DNA from: Marinobacter mobilis
GTDB lineage: Bacteria; Pseudomonadota; Gammaproteobacteria; Pseudomonadales; Oleiphilaceae
Direction: 5' to 3'
Length of the DNA stretch: 64,000 nucleotides
Assembly (NCBI RefSeq): GCF_900106945.1
Contig: NZ_FNNE01000009.1
Coordinates: 156,398 to 220,397 of the forward strand
Both the position numbers and the translations under genes were made by a program. The notes beneath the pieces are model-generated. The model was not told the DNA's origin. It ran no database searches and saw nothing but the letters and a program-made list of their open reading frames with translations. How positions within the stretch are numbered: position 1 is the first letter of the stretch; each line of letters opens with the position of its first letter. Shown here piece by piece: positions 49,386 to 58,354 of the stretch.

Positions 49386-49981
49386 CCTCAAAGAGGGAAC
49401 TATGAGGCAATTGGTAGTTTTATCGGTTTTGTTGTTGATTACTGGTTGCGCAGGGCGCCTGAGCAATGATGGCGGATATGTTCAGTTTCACAGTGGTGAG
49501 GCTTTGCATCCAAGTGAAAAGGTCATTATTGAGGGACGCTATGCCTATCGGGATGGCACTCTGGCGAACGAAATGACACGAATCGTTGAAATCAACGGTG
49601 AATCTCTTCCGCGTGAGTGGGGAGTTGCTCCAGGAGCCAACAAGGTGTCACTTGTTCCAGGTTACTATGAAATAAAAATTCTTTATGTCCATGGTTCTGG
49701 TCAAATTGACTATTACACCTACTCGACAGTTTCTGCAATTCTTAAAAAGAACTGCACTTATCAAATCGTCACAAAATGGTCGTCTTTAGAAAAAACAATG
49801 TTTTTGGGCCTTAGCGGCAGACCGACTATAGACACTCAGCAACCTGATTGTTCAGTTCGACAACCTTCCCAAGAGGATCGGATGGTTCAAATTTAACAAC
49901 TCAGGGAAGTCGGACGAAACTAAAAAGCTAAAAGGGGTCAGATCGATTTTGAATAATCAATCGGTCGCCATGAGCCGAGCG
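49380..49981 (+). mobile_element. Candidate integron cassette with a lipoprotein gene
   Basis: Begins TTAAATC after attC-1. Its own attC core ATTTAAC at 49891-49897 is the exact complement of GTTAAAT at the cassette start. One gene fills it in the plus orientation and its stop codon lies inside the core, a common cassette trait. Confidence 0.6.
49402..49896 (+). CDS. Uncharacterised cassette-borne lipoprotein
   Basis: 164 aa. Signal peptide with lipobox LITGC (Cys 16), strong GAGGG ribosome-binding site. The mature part is beta-rich: PSEKVIIEGRYAYRDG, NKVSLVPGYYEIKILY and ILKKNCTYQIVTKW. It resembles short surface lipoproteins with a carbohydrate-binding-like or PEGA-like beta fold, but I cannot assign a family. 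Confidence 0.65.
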   Translation: MRQLVVLSVLLLITGCAGRLSNDGGYVQFHSGEALHPSEKVIIEGRYAYRDGTLANEMTRIVEINGESLPREWGVAPGANKVSLVPGYYEIKILYVHGSGQIDYYTYSTVSAILKKNCTYQIVTKWSSLEKTMFLGLSGRPTIDTQQPDCSVRQPSQEDRMVQI

Positions 49982-49987
49982 TTAGTA
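49891..49987 (+). other. Candidate attC site (attC-2)
   Basis: 97 bp from R'' ATTTAAC to GTTAGTA. Short pairing CTCA/TGAG next to the cores and an inner hairpin around GATCGATTTTGAATAATCAATCGGTC. GTTAGTA departs from GTTRRRY at two positions, so confidence is lower than for attC-1. Confidence 0.5.
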
Positions 49988-50020
49988 CCGCAAGTCTTTT
50001 AACTCTGAAGGTACTGCAGG

Positions 50021-50701
50021 ATGAGTAATCGTTCTGATCAATCAACCGATTTAGCGCAGAGCTGGATTGCGAATGCCGACGTCTGGACAGCCACCGTACG
50101 TGAGGGTGGCATCGAAAGCCGCCGACTCGTAACCGATCAATCCATCGTCAACGCCGTGCTCGCGCAACAACCACGGCGAGTGCTCGACTTAGGCTGTGGT
50201 GAAGGCTGGCTGGTTCGGGCGCTCGCCGGGCAAGGTGTTGACTGCGAGGGTGTGGACGGTTCACCCGGGTTAATTGATGCCGCTCAGTCTGCGGGAGGTG
50301 GCCGATTTCACGTCTGCACCTATTCAGAGCTTGCCGGCGGCTGCCCTCAGATAGGCAACGGCTTCGATGTTATTGCGGCTAACTTCGCCTTACTTCAGGA
50401 GGACATTGCTGCGCTATTGCGAGCCCTCAGGCAGTTGCTCGTTCCACGAGGAAAAGTGGTGATCCAGACGGTACACCCCGGGTCAGTGGACGGCGCTTAT
50501 TGTGACGGTTGGCGAGAGGAAGATTTTCGGGACTTCAAGGGCTCATGGCAGCGCATGCCGTGGTACTTTCGCACTCTTGGCTCGTGGGTCGCTCTATTAC
50601 GTGATAGTGGTTACGCCGTCATCGACTTGGCTGAGCCTCGCCACCCAGACACGCGGTCGCCCATGGCTCTTCTGGTCATCGCGGAGTCAGAAAAGTGCTA
50701 A
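50021..50701 (+). CDS. Class I SAM-dependent methyltransferase
   Basis: 226 aa. SAM-binding motif I VLDLGCGEGWLVRALAGQG, acidic motif II CEGVDGSPGLIDAAQ, and post-motif region FDVIAANFALLQEDI, VPRGKVVIQTVHPG. Substrate unknown. Its composition is closer to the host than that of the ABC-3C genes. It starts 39 bp after attC-2, and its stop codon lies in TGCTAAC (50696-50702), which pairs with GTTAGTA with one G-U; no right half of a third attC could be found. Confidence 0.82.
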   Translation: MSNRSDQSTDLAQSWIANADVWTATVREGGIESRRLVTDQSIVNAVLAQQPRRVLDLGCGEGWLVRALAGQGVDCEGVDGSPGLIDAAQSAGGGRFHVCTYSELAGGCPQIGNGFDVIAANFALLQEDIAALLRALRQLLVPRGKVVIQTVHPGSVDGAYCDGWREEDFRDFKGSWQRMPWYFRTLGSWVALLRDSGYAVIDLAEPRHPDTRSPMALLVIAESEKC

Positions 50702-50890
50702 CGCGGCGGCTGAATCAATCACAGAAATGGTAAAGAACCGGAAGGCTGATCAAGGATTACAAGGATTTAAAAGGACACACGCACTCCAGCCCCCTATCGT
50801 GCCCAGCTGCTGATTGTTACCCTACCCGGCCTGACAGCAGGACCTGACCCCGCCATGCACGGATTAACATCATTAAAGGAATAGTGAAAG

Positions 50891-51340
50891 ATGGTAGCTT
50901 CTATAACGTTTGTACTTGGATTAGCCTATTGTTTTATTGGTATGGGACTCATCGGTTATGTTGGACATGAGGTTTCACTACCGAATGAAGGGTTTTTTAG
51001 CAACTACCCCTGGTTATTTAACCTGCTTTCTTCGTTGGTCGTCGAGATCGTCACCGCTATCGTTCCAGCATTGATCATTGTCAGGCTAAACCACAAGAAT
51101 GGTATGGCTTTAGCAACCGCCGGTGCGGCAGTTATCGTACCTCTGACAATTTATTTTTTATATCTTGATTTCGCCATCACAGACCAGCTGTCTGGACATG
51201 ATTTACTAAGCACCATCATAGCAGCCACTGTTTCAACCTTGATTTTTATTGGCGTGCTGCCTTTGGTCATAGCCTGCATGAAAAAAGTCAGCGTTCTCAC
51301 CCGTCAAGGCCGGGAACAGTATAAACCGCCCGCTGTCTGA
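50891..51340 (+). CDS. Uncharacterised four-TM membrane protein
   Basis: 149 aa with four hydrophobic segments (about 3-25, 42-65, 75-98, 108-132) and a basic C-terminal tail. I recognise no family. A ribosome-binding site (AAAGGAA) precedes the ATG. It lies in accessory DNA without neighbours of related function. Confidence 0.6.
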   Translation: MVASITFVLGLAYCFIGMGLIGYVGHEVSLPNEGFFSNYPWLFNLLSSLVVEIVTAIVPALIIVRLNHKNGMALATAGAAVIVPLTIYFLYLDFAITDQLSGHDLLSTIIAATVSTLIFIGVLPLVIACMKKVSVLTRQGREQYKPPAV

Positions 51341-51350
51341 CATGACGGAA

Positions 51351-51429
51351 AAACCGGGACAGATTTTTTATGACCTGACTTCCAGACTCCTCGCTTTTCA
51401 GGCATGCGAAACTAGTTCTGTCCCGGTTT
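51351..51429. repeat. 12-bp inverted repeat AAACCGGGACAG
   Basis: AAACCGGGACAG at 51351-51362 and its reverse complement at 51418-51429; a third copy in the first orientation is at 52675-52686, so copies lie on both sides of the PNPOx-like gene. They may be REP-like remnants. Confidence 0.8.
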
Positions 51430-51581
51430 CGATGGTCGCTCCCCCCCTAAAGGCGAAACTGGCCCCGTAATCGATGGCCCAGGTTTCCGTACTCCGATAG
51501 AGTTCAGAGGGTTTAACAAATGGCACGCGCCCATTTTATTGTGGGTGGGAGCAGAACAAAAAATGTAGGAGCCATGTCGGT

Positions 51582-52583
51582 ATGAAACTGACCAGCATTG
51601 ACCAGGTACAGAAGATAGTCGGTAAACTCCCCGCTCCTCGAGACCTTAAAGTCATCGACCATATTGACGCCCATGGCGTTCGTTGGTTGAGATATTCCAC
51701 ATTCGCGTTTCTTGCTTTTGGTAATGCCGGGGGTATTCAGCTCACTGCAGCGGGCGGCGAACAAGGCTTTGCATCAATTTCTGACTCCGGGAATCTTCGG
51801 ATTCCTGTGGCTGCGTTAGACGATGACTGTGTCATTACGCATGATGTGTCTTTTGGTGCGCTGTTTATGGTGAGCGGTATGGAAGAAACCTTGCGCGTTA
51901 ATGGCAAGGTCTCTGGTATCGCTGATGGATGGCTGACCGTAGATGTACAAGAGTGTTATTTACATTGCGCCAAGGCATTCCGCCGATCCAATTTCTGGTC
52001 GCCGCAGTCAATAGGACCATCGCTTACTGAAATATCGGACTTTATAAAGCAGTCTATGTTTTTGGCTTTGGCAACCATTAACAGCAGCGGGCAAGCCGAT
52101 GTTAGCCCCAAAGGTGATCCAGAAAATTTTCTTATGCGAGAAGAAGATGGGATTATTTGTTTTGCTGATCGGCCAGGCAACCGAAGAATAGACAGTTTTC
52201 GCAACATTATTGAGCAGCCAGAGGTTAGCATTATAGCCTTGGTGCCAGGCTGTCACGGTCTCCTGGAGCTTAGGGGTACCGCAGAGCTCTGTACTGATGA
52301 GCATCTCTTGCAGCAATTCGAGATACAGGGAAAGACGCCAAAACTCATTACAAAAATAACGCCAGCCTCAATGCGCATACGGTCAAGCTTGGCGATTTCC
52401 AATTCGGCCCTGTGGCCTGCCAAAACAAAGCCCAAGGATTTGGTACCTTCAGACATTTTTAAGGCCCACGTTAAAAGCAGTAAAGAACGTTCGTTAGCAG
52501 CAAAGGTTGCTCGTGCAGCGGTGTCTTTACCGGGTGCTATGGAGAAGGGCCTGGAGTTTGACTATAAAAATAACATGTACTGA
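51582..52583 (+). CDS. Pyridoxamine-phosphate-oxidase-like (FMN split-barrel) protein
   Basis: 333 aa. The C-terminal half (about 140-300) is a PNPOx-like split barrel: FIKQSMFLALATINSSGQADVSPKGDPENFL, IICFADRPGNRRIDSFRNI, VSIIALVPG. The N-terminal 140 residues are beta-rich and not clearly assigned. Probably binds FMN or F420-like cofactor; substrate unknown. Start supported by GTAGGAG. It lies alone between the AAACCGGGACAG repeats. Confidence 0.72.
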   Translation: MKLTSIDQVQKIVGKLPAPRDLKVIDHIDAHGVRWLRYSTFAFLAFGNAGGIQLTAAGGEQGFASISDSGNLRIPVAALDDDCVITHDVSFGALFMVSGMEETLRVNGKVSGIADGWLTVDVQECYLHCAKAFRRSNFWSPQSIGPSLTEISDFIKQSMFLALATINSSGQADVSPKGDPENFLMREEDGIICFADRPGNRRIDSFRNIIEQPEVSIIALVPGCHGLLELRGTAELCTDEHLLQQFEIQGKTPKLITKITPASMRIRSSLAISNSALWPAKTKPKDLVPSDIFKAHVKSSKERSLAAKVARAAVSLPGAMEKGLEFDYKNNMY

Positions 52584-52674
52584 GCGTCGAATACCCGGGC
52601 ACCCATTAGCCAGTCGCAGACAATAGGCAACACCAACTTGCTGCAACCGTAGGTTGTGATGGTCCCTCCCCTGA

Positions 52675-52686
52675 AAACCGGGACAG
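52675..52686 (+). repeat. Third copy of AAACCGGGACAG
   Basis: Exact copy, same orientation as 51351-51362, on the right side of the PNPOx-like gene. Confidence 0.8.
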
Positions 52687-52879
52687 AGTTAATTTCAGGT
52701 CATCCGCACGAACAGGAAACGGAACCCAAAACTCCGGGGGCCTGAAACCACCGGTTACCTCGATATTTTTTCTATAAACAAGGCGGCCTTGAAGCTACTA
52801 TGTGGGGCCATTAAGTGGGTCGATTGTCTGTTTCCTCCTCTGATTTTTTGGCCCGGAAACCACGTTGGCTAGGATTGGT

Positions 52880-54640
52880 ATGCGTCTTTGTGTAGTCGTT
52901 CTCGTGGCAGGTTTTGCTTTGCTGTCGATGGTGGCCAACGCTGCGGGCCTGTCGGTGATTTCAGGGCAGGATGTCGCCGTGCCGACGAGCGTGCCGCCGG
53001 CCAACATTGTTGGCGTCGACCGTCTGAAACTTGATGATCACTTTGAACTGTTTGAGGACCCGAGCGCTCAGCTGACGTTCGAGCAGGTTTCCTCTGAAGC
53101 ATTTGCGTCCAATTTCCGCCCCCTTAACGGCGAGTCCTCAAATTTTGGTTTTAGTAACTCGGCCTGGTGGGTGCGCCTGTCCCTGGTAAATCCCGATGAT
53201 CATCCTCGCAAGGTGGTCGTTCGCCAGGATTATCCGCTTATTGATTGGCTTGATGCCTGGTATACCGGCAAGGATGGGCAGCTACGGCACATAGAAACCG
53301 GGGACAACCGTGCATTCCATACCCGCCCCGTTGATCACCGGCTCTTCCTGCTGCCGGTGGAACTTCCTGCCAATAGCGAACGTACGCTTTATATTCGCCT
53401 CCAAAGCCAGGGAGCGATGAATATCGGCCTGTTCGTCCATGATCCTGTCGACATCATGAACATGGCTTTGCGGGAATACCTTTCCCTGGGTATCTATTAC
53501 GGCGGCTTTATCGTGCTGCTGCTGTACAACCTGTTCATGTATTTAACGGTTCGGGAACGTGCCTTTGCCTATTACCTGGTTTATCTGGCCAGTTACGGGC
53601 TGTATATGTCGATCCATAACGGCATCAGTTTCCAGTTCCTGGCGCCGGATGTTCCGCTATTGCTGAACAAGGGGCTGCTGGTCCTGTTGGGGGTTTCCCT
53701 GTTTGGCGGCACCCTCTTTAGCCGGACCATCCTGAATACCTCTGAAATCACGCCGAAGGGAGATGCCATCGCGTACTTCCTGCAGATAGGGGCTTTGGTC
53801 GCGACTGTTGTATCGCCGTTCGTAAACTACCACCTGATGATTATTCCCTTATCGGTGCTGACCGTTGCGATCTGCGTTCACATGCTGGTGCTGGGTGTTT
53901 TGGCCCTGGCTCGCGGGACCGGCACCGCGCGGTATTACATGATCGCCTTTAGCGCCCTGCTATTTTCGGTATACCTCTATATGGCCAAAACCTTTGGTCT
54001 GCTCCCCCACAACTTCTTCACCCAAAATGCGTTCCAGATCGGTTCGCTGATTGAAATGGTTTTGCTTAGCCTGGCCGTGGCCAGCCGTCTGAATGAGTTG
54101 AAGACAGAATCCTTCACCGATGCCCTCACCCAGCTCTATAACCGTCGCTATTTCAATGACCAGATGACCATCGAATTCACACGGGCGGCCCAGAATTCCC
54201 AGGATCTATCGCTGGTCGTCATTGATATTGACCGCTTCAAGCATTTCAACGACAGCCACGGACATGCCCGAGGTGATTCAGCCCTGAAAGCGGTCGCCGG
54301 TATTCTGAAGAGCACGGTTCGCAAACCGAACACAGTTTGTCGCTACGGGGGCGAAGAATTTGTCGTCATCTTACCGGAGACATCCACAGCAGACTCGATC
54401 GCTGTTGCGGAGAGAATTCGGTGTGCCATTGAAAAGGAAACCGGCCCATCGTTTGCCCTCACCGCCAGTCTTGGCGTGGCATCGTTGCAGGATGGTCAAT
54501 TTGAGTCAGCCGAAGCGTTGTTTGTAGCGGCCGACCATGCGCTGTATCACGCCAAAGCATCCGGGCGAAATAGAGTGATCGGTTATCACCAGGAACAGGC
54601 GCGGCCAATGGCTGACCAGCGGATGGTGGGTACCGTTTAA
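52880..54640 (+). CDS. Diguanylate cyclase with 7TMR-DISM sensor (GGDEF)
   Basis: 586 aa from the ATG at 52880; an in-frame TTG five codons earlier is unlikely. Signal peptide, then a periplasmic 7TMR-DISM extracellular domain (about 40-175, with NSAWWVRLSLVNPDDHPRKVVV), seven TM helices (about 195-405), and a GGDEF domain (about 425-580) with DALTQLYNRRYFN and the active-site RYGGEEFVVILPE. The upstream RxxD inhibitory site reads RKPN, so product inhibition is probably lost. It makes c-di-GMP in response to an unknown, possibly carbohydrate, signal. Confidence 0.9.
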   Translation: MRLCVVVLVAGFALLSMVANAAGLSVISGQDVAVPTSVPPANIVGVDRLKLDDHFELFEDPSAQLTFEQVSSEAFASNFRPLNGESSNFGFSNSAWWVRLSLVNPDDHPRKVVVRQDYPLIDWLDAWYTGKDGQLRHIETGDNRAFHTRPVDHRLFLLPVELPANSERTLYIRLQSQGAMNIGLFVHDPVDIMNMALREYLSLGIYYGGFIVLLLYNLFMYLTVRERAFAYYLVYLASYGLYMSIHNGISFQFLAPDVPLLLNKGLLVLLGVSLFGGTLFSRTILNTSEITPKGDAIAYFLQIGALVATVVSPFVNYHLMIIPLSVLTVAICVHMLVLGVLALARGTGTARYYMIAFSALLFSVYLYMAKTFGLLPHNFFTQNAFQIGSLIEMVLLSLAVASRLNELKTESFTDALTQLYNRRYFNDQMTIEFTRAAQNSQDLSLVVIDIDRFKHFNDSHGHARGDSALKAVAGILKSTVRKPNTVCRYGGEEFVVILPETSTADSIAVAERIRCAIEKETGPSFALTASLGVASLQDGQFESAEALFVAADHALYHAKASGRNRVIGYHQEQARPMADQRMVGTV

Positions 54641-54726
54641 CGGATCCTTGCCCCCCGGGTTTTGCCAATAAACACTCGCTGTCGCCAGACGTTTTTCAAC
54701 CACTTTCGTTGACGAAAGATCTAACG

Positions 54727-54921
54727 ATGATTAAGCGTTTAATAGACAAGCTTGGCTCAACCGTTTACGTACAAATCTGGCAAAACCGGATCAAGGAAGC
54801 TGATGCCAGTCATGACAACAGGGAGGTTGGAGTAAAGCCTAACAAGGAAAACTATTTGCGATTAGCTTTCTGGGTTGTGGTTCTGCTTGGCGCTCTGTGG
54901 GTCAGCATCTCACCCGTTTAG
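54727..54921 (+). CDS. Small single-TM protein
   Basis: 64 aa from the ATG at 54727 (MIKRLIDKLGSTVYVQIWQNRIKEAD). A basic N-terminal segment is followed by a C-terminal TM helix LAFWVVVLLGALWVSI. Family not recognised. It follows the GGDEF gene by 86 bp. Confidence 0.5.
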   Translation: MIKRLIDKLGSTVYVQIWQNRIKEADASHDNREVGVKPNKENYLRLAFWVVVLLGALWVSISPV

Positions 54922-55146
54922 TCAGCCTGTCCCCAGAAAACCGCCCCCGCCCCCCGACATAAGTCTAAAATTGATCAAATAACCACCATTCTGTGCAATG
55001 TTCACGATCGGACTCGGTAGTCAGTCGACCGTCGGTTGGTTACGATGCCGCCTGTTATTTAGGTTGCTCATGACTGATGCGTTAGTTCAACCGCCCCTGC
55101 GACCCGCTCACATAGTTACCAAAACCCGTTAGAGGAGTTTTAGCTG

Positions 55147-56724
55147 ATGAAGGGAAAGAATCCCGGAAACGGAACTCATCAGAACACCGGTGTATGCTTT
55201 CCGTTAAATGGACAGAATCAGCGCAGCACCTCCGATTTTGGTAAGCAGGTAATGGCCGCTGCGCTGGCAGGCGTCAGCGACGAGTCCGCCCAAGCCATAC
55301 TTGCCGAGCGCTCGTGGCGCAAGAACTATTACCGGCATGCGCCAAAACTGACTGCATTGAGTTCGGCAAACACCGCTCACTCGCTCCAGATTGCCGAACA
55401 GGGGTTGGATGCCGTCCACAACGGCTTTCGTTTTTCCCGAGGCGGAACGGAGCAGCTACTTTCGCAAGCCATGGACCGCTACACCGAGAGCACGTTGCAT
55501 ACAGGCTGTGTCGAAGGCACCGGCGCCGTGACAAACCGTCGCTTCGAGATGCCCTACCGCGGAGATCGCCTCAGCGGAGAAGCATTCACCACCCAGGTGA
55601 ACGCGTGGGAACGGAAAGGCATCATAGAACCCTCCTGTGCACAGGCCCTGCGTGATATCTCGACACGGGATCTGGCGACCGAAATACGGGGGCATCGCTT
55701 TGCGCTGCTCGGAGCCAGTTCCGAAATGGGTCCCTGCCTGACCCTGCTGGCACTCGGTGCAACGGTGATCGCTGTTGACCTTGATCGCCCTCAAATCTGG
55801 GCAAAGCTGATCGCCTGCGCACGGGAATTGCCGGGTACACTCTTGTTTCCGATGCATCAGCCTTACTCCACCGAGCTGTCTGATGAGGAGCTCGCGGCGA
55901 GCGCCGGTGCGAATCTGTTAACCGAAACTCCGGAGATTCGCACATGGCTCTGCAGCCTGCCGGGGCCGATGACCGTCGGCGCCTATGCTTACCTGGATGG
56001 CGCGAAACATGTATCACTGGCCGTGGCCATGGATGCCATTGTAAAGGCAGTGCTGGCCAGGGATCCCAGAAACGCATTTGCGTTTATGTTAACGCCAACC
56101 GATGTGTTCGCAATCCCGGAGGAGACGGCAGAAGCCTCCGAACGGGCGTATGCCCGCAGCGTCTGTGGGGGCGGATTTCCGGGAAGGCTCCGAGCGGCGG
56201 GCCGTCGCAAGCACATGTTCAAACCCAACCTGGTGTCCCGGGTATCGTCCGATAACGGACGCCAGTTCGGCCTCATTGACAGCCTGGTCCCGCAACAGGG
56301 GCCAAACTATAACCTCGCAAAAAACATCCAGCGGTGGCGGGCCATTGTCGCACGGCAGCAAGGTCACCGTGTGTCGGCCAATGTCGCCGCAGCGACCATG
56401 ACGGCATCGGTCACGAGCAACAAGTTGTTTGAGCTCGGCTACGAAGGCTGCGCCCTGTTTGGTATTGAAGCCTTTGAGCCTGACACCAACCGGTCACTGA
56501 TGGCGGGCCTATTGATCTACGACATGATCGCCGAGGAATCGGTGGCAAATCCCGACGTACAGCTCGACAATCCCCAGGAGCTGTTTATGTTCGGAGCAAA
56601 CCATGGCGGCTTTTGGCGGACAGCATTTCAGGTGAGGAGTGCGCTGCATGCGGCTGTCCTGGTAGGCGTCAACATGAAGGCGCAAAAATATCTGGGAAGC
56701 CTCTGGCACAGAAAAAAGGGCTGA
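55147..56724 (+). CDS. Uncharacterised protein with Rossmann-like segment
   Basis: 525 aa, soluble, no signal peptide, GAGGAG ribosome-binding site. A nucleotide-binding-like glycine loop HRFALLGASSEMGPCLTLLALGATVIAVDLDRP (positions about 183-215) suggests an NAD(P)-binding Rossmann unit in the middle. Other strong-looking segments: GCVEGTGAVTNRRFEMPYRGDRLSGEAF, FMFGANHGGFWRTAFQVRSALH. I recognise no named family. It is convergent with the AraC regulator gene. Confidence 0.6.
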   Translation: MKGKNPGNGTHQNTGVCFPLNGQNQRSTSDFGKQVMAAALAGVSDESAQAILAERSWRKNYYRHAPKLTALSSANTAHSLQIAEQGLDAVHNGFRFSRGGTEQLLSQAMDRYTESTLHTGCVEGTGAVTNRRFEMPYRGDRLSGEAFTTQVNAWERKGIIEPSCAQALRDISTRDLATEIRGHRFALLGASSEMGPCLTLLALGATVIAVDLDRPQIWAKLIACARELPGTLLFPMHQPYSTELSDEELAASAGANLLTETPEIRTWLCSLPGPMTVGAYAYLDGAKHVSLAVAMDAIVKAVLARDPRNAFAFMLTPTDVFAIPEETAEASERAYARSVCGGGFPGRLRAAGRRKHMFKPNLVSRVSSDNGRQFGLIDSLVPQQGPNYNLAKNIQRWRAIVARQQGHRVSANVAAATMTASVTSNKLFELGYEGCALFGIEAFEPDTNRSLMAGLLIYDMIAEESVANPDVQLDNPQELFMFGANHGGFWRTAFQVRSALHAAVLVGVNMKAQKYLGSLWHRKKG

Positions 56725-56765
56725 CCGGTATACCGATCTCCCGTCTGGCCCTCCTCCTGAGGCCT

Positions 56766-57602
56766 TCAAGCGTTGGGGTCCGTCGTGCGCTTCTTCCATT
56801 CGCTCGGACTCAAACCCACTCTTTGGGAGAACGCCCTTGAGAACGAAGGCGCGCTGCTATAACCGGATCGATCTGCAACCAGGTTTACAGGCAAGTCTTT
56901 CTTGAGCAGTGACTGAGCAACCGCAAGGCGCCAGCGCGCCAGATACTCTCCGGCTGGAATGCCCACCGTTGCGGTAAAATGCGCTGAAAACCGAGCCCGT
57001 GACATACCCGTGGTTTGGGCCAGGGCTTCAAGTGTCCACGGATAAGCGGGGTCTTCGTGGACAGCGGTCAACGCTTTGGCCAGACGTTGGTCGGCTAATC
57101 CCACAAACAATCCGGTTTCAATCAGGCCGCGGTCCATCACACTTCGAAACATGTGAATTAGCAGAACTTCGGTCAGACGGTCCAGCACCGATTGGCGACC
57201 ACACAGATCCGAGAGGGCTTCAGCAAACAGAAGTTCAATCAAGCCATGGAGTTCCGGCAAATCCTCCAGCTGTAAAACCAACCGATCGGGCAATGCGGCA
57301 AGAAGTGGGTTACCGATAAGATGACCGAAATCGATGGTGGCACAGACCAGCTCAGAACCGTCGTCAAACGGTCTGGTTAAACGATGGTTCATCGGCCTCG
57401 GAAACAACACGGCGACCGGGCCGGTTAACATCACCTGCTGGCCCCCGGACGCCAGCAGTTCGAGATGCCCCGCCCTTAACAGGTGCAAATGCCCCACCCC
57501 CTCAGCAGCGCTGAATTCAGACGCACCGCAGAGTGCCCCACTGAAAAATACATGAGCGTTGAGATCAAAGCGTTTGAGAAGTGGGGACAATCGATCAGCC
57601 AT
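56766..57602 (-). CDS. AraC-family transcriptional regulator (cupin_6 type)
   Basis: 278 aa. An N-terminal AraC-type cupin (about 5-170; HLHLLRAGHLELLASGG, PVAVLFPRPMNHRL) is followed by two HTH motifs (about 180-275; WTLEALAQTTGMSRARFSAHFTATVGIPAGEYLARWRLA, NLVADRSGYSSAPSFSRAFSQRVGLSPSEWKKR). It is divergent from the DUF417 gene with 132 bp between, so it probably regulates that gene and the AhpD-like gene, as RclR does for rclABC. Confidence 0.88.
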   Translation of the reverse strand: MADRLSPLLKRFDLNAHVFFSGALCGASEFSAAEGVGHLHLLRAGHLELLASGGQQVMLTGPVAVLFPRPMNHRLTRPFDDGSELVCATIDFGHLIGNPLLAALPDRLVLQLEDLPELHGLIELLFAEALSDLCGRQSVLDRLTEVLLIHMFRSVMDRGLIETGLFVGLADQRLAKALTAVHEDPAYPWTLEALAQTTGMSRARFSAHFTATVGIPAGEYLARWRLAVAQSLLKKDLPVNLVADRSGYSSAPSFSRAFSQRVGLSPSEWKKRTTDPNA

Positions 57603-57734
57603 TGCCAGGCTCCCTTCACTAAAATATGAGACGAATTGGTAAATTTAAGATCCTTTATGACACCTAAAGGATCGATCATATCACTACTATAGCTTCCGTA
57701 AACACACAACATTCCTATTACGGAGGCAGTAGTT

Positions 57735-58217
57735 ATGACCACAGTTCACCAATGGATCGACCACATCCACAGCACGTTAGCGCCTAAAGCACTCTACTTT
57801 TCGCTGGTTATCGTTTTTTTATGGTTTGGACTGATGAAATTTTCATCATACGAAGCACAGGCCATTGAAGGTCTTGTTGCGAACAGTCCCTTCCTGAAGG
57901 TGCTTTATCACTTCTTCAGCGTGCAAGTCGCTTCAGCCGTCATTGGAACGATCGAAGTGACCATCGCGGTCCTGCTGTCCCTCCGGTTTTTCTTGCCAAA
58001 ACTGGCAGCGATTGGTGCTGCAGGCGCGGTCGTTACGTTTCTCTTAACGTTGACCCTGTTTCTCTCTACACCTGGTGTCTTTCTGCCCGACGTGGGTCCC
58101 GCAGCCATTTCCGTGGTCCCCGGACAGTTCCTGCTCAAAGACCTGACGTTGCTCGCCGCATCCTTCTGGGCCCTGGGCAATTCATTGAAGGCCGCCTTCC
58201 CCGCTGATCACTCATGA
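57735..58217 (+). CDS. DUF417 membrane protein (YkgB/RclC family)
   Basis: 160 aa, four TM helices. Segment VIVFLWFGLMKFSSYEAQAIEGLVANSPF and LFLSTPGVFLPDVG...GQFLLKDLTLLAASFWAL are typical of RclC/YkgB, which in E. coli is induced by reactive chlorine. Strong ribosome-binding site GGAGG. Function of the family in the membrane is not established. Confidence 0.88.
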   Translation: MTTVHQWIDHIHSTLAPKALYFSLVIVFLWFGLMKFSSYEAQAIEGLVANSPFLKVLYHFFSVQVASAVIGTIEVTIAVLLSLRFFLPKLAAIGAAGAVVTFLLTLTLFLSTPGVFLPDVGPAAISVVPGQFLLKDLTLLAASFWALGNSLKAAFPADHS

Positions 58218-58354
58218 ACGCTGCGCGCCTCCCCACAACCGGCTGACGCGCTTCACAAGAACGCCATTACAGAGCAATCGGACCGGGGCACCTGAACCTT
58301 TCAGCCTCCCTGGTTCATTCCAACCCCAAAACTGAAGACACAGAGGTAACTACC

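Noticed and set aside
45890..51350. Prophage or integron integrase in the accessory region
   Set aside because: No integrase, capsid, terminase or IntI-like open frame is visible on either strand; only cassette-like boundaries support mobility.
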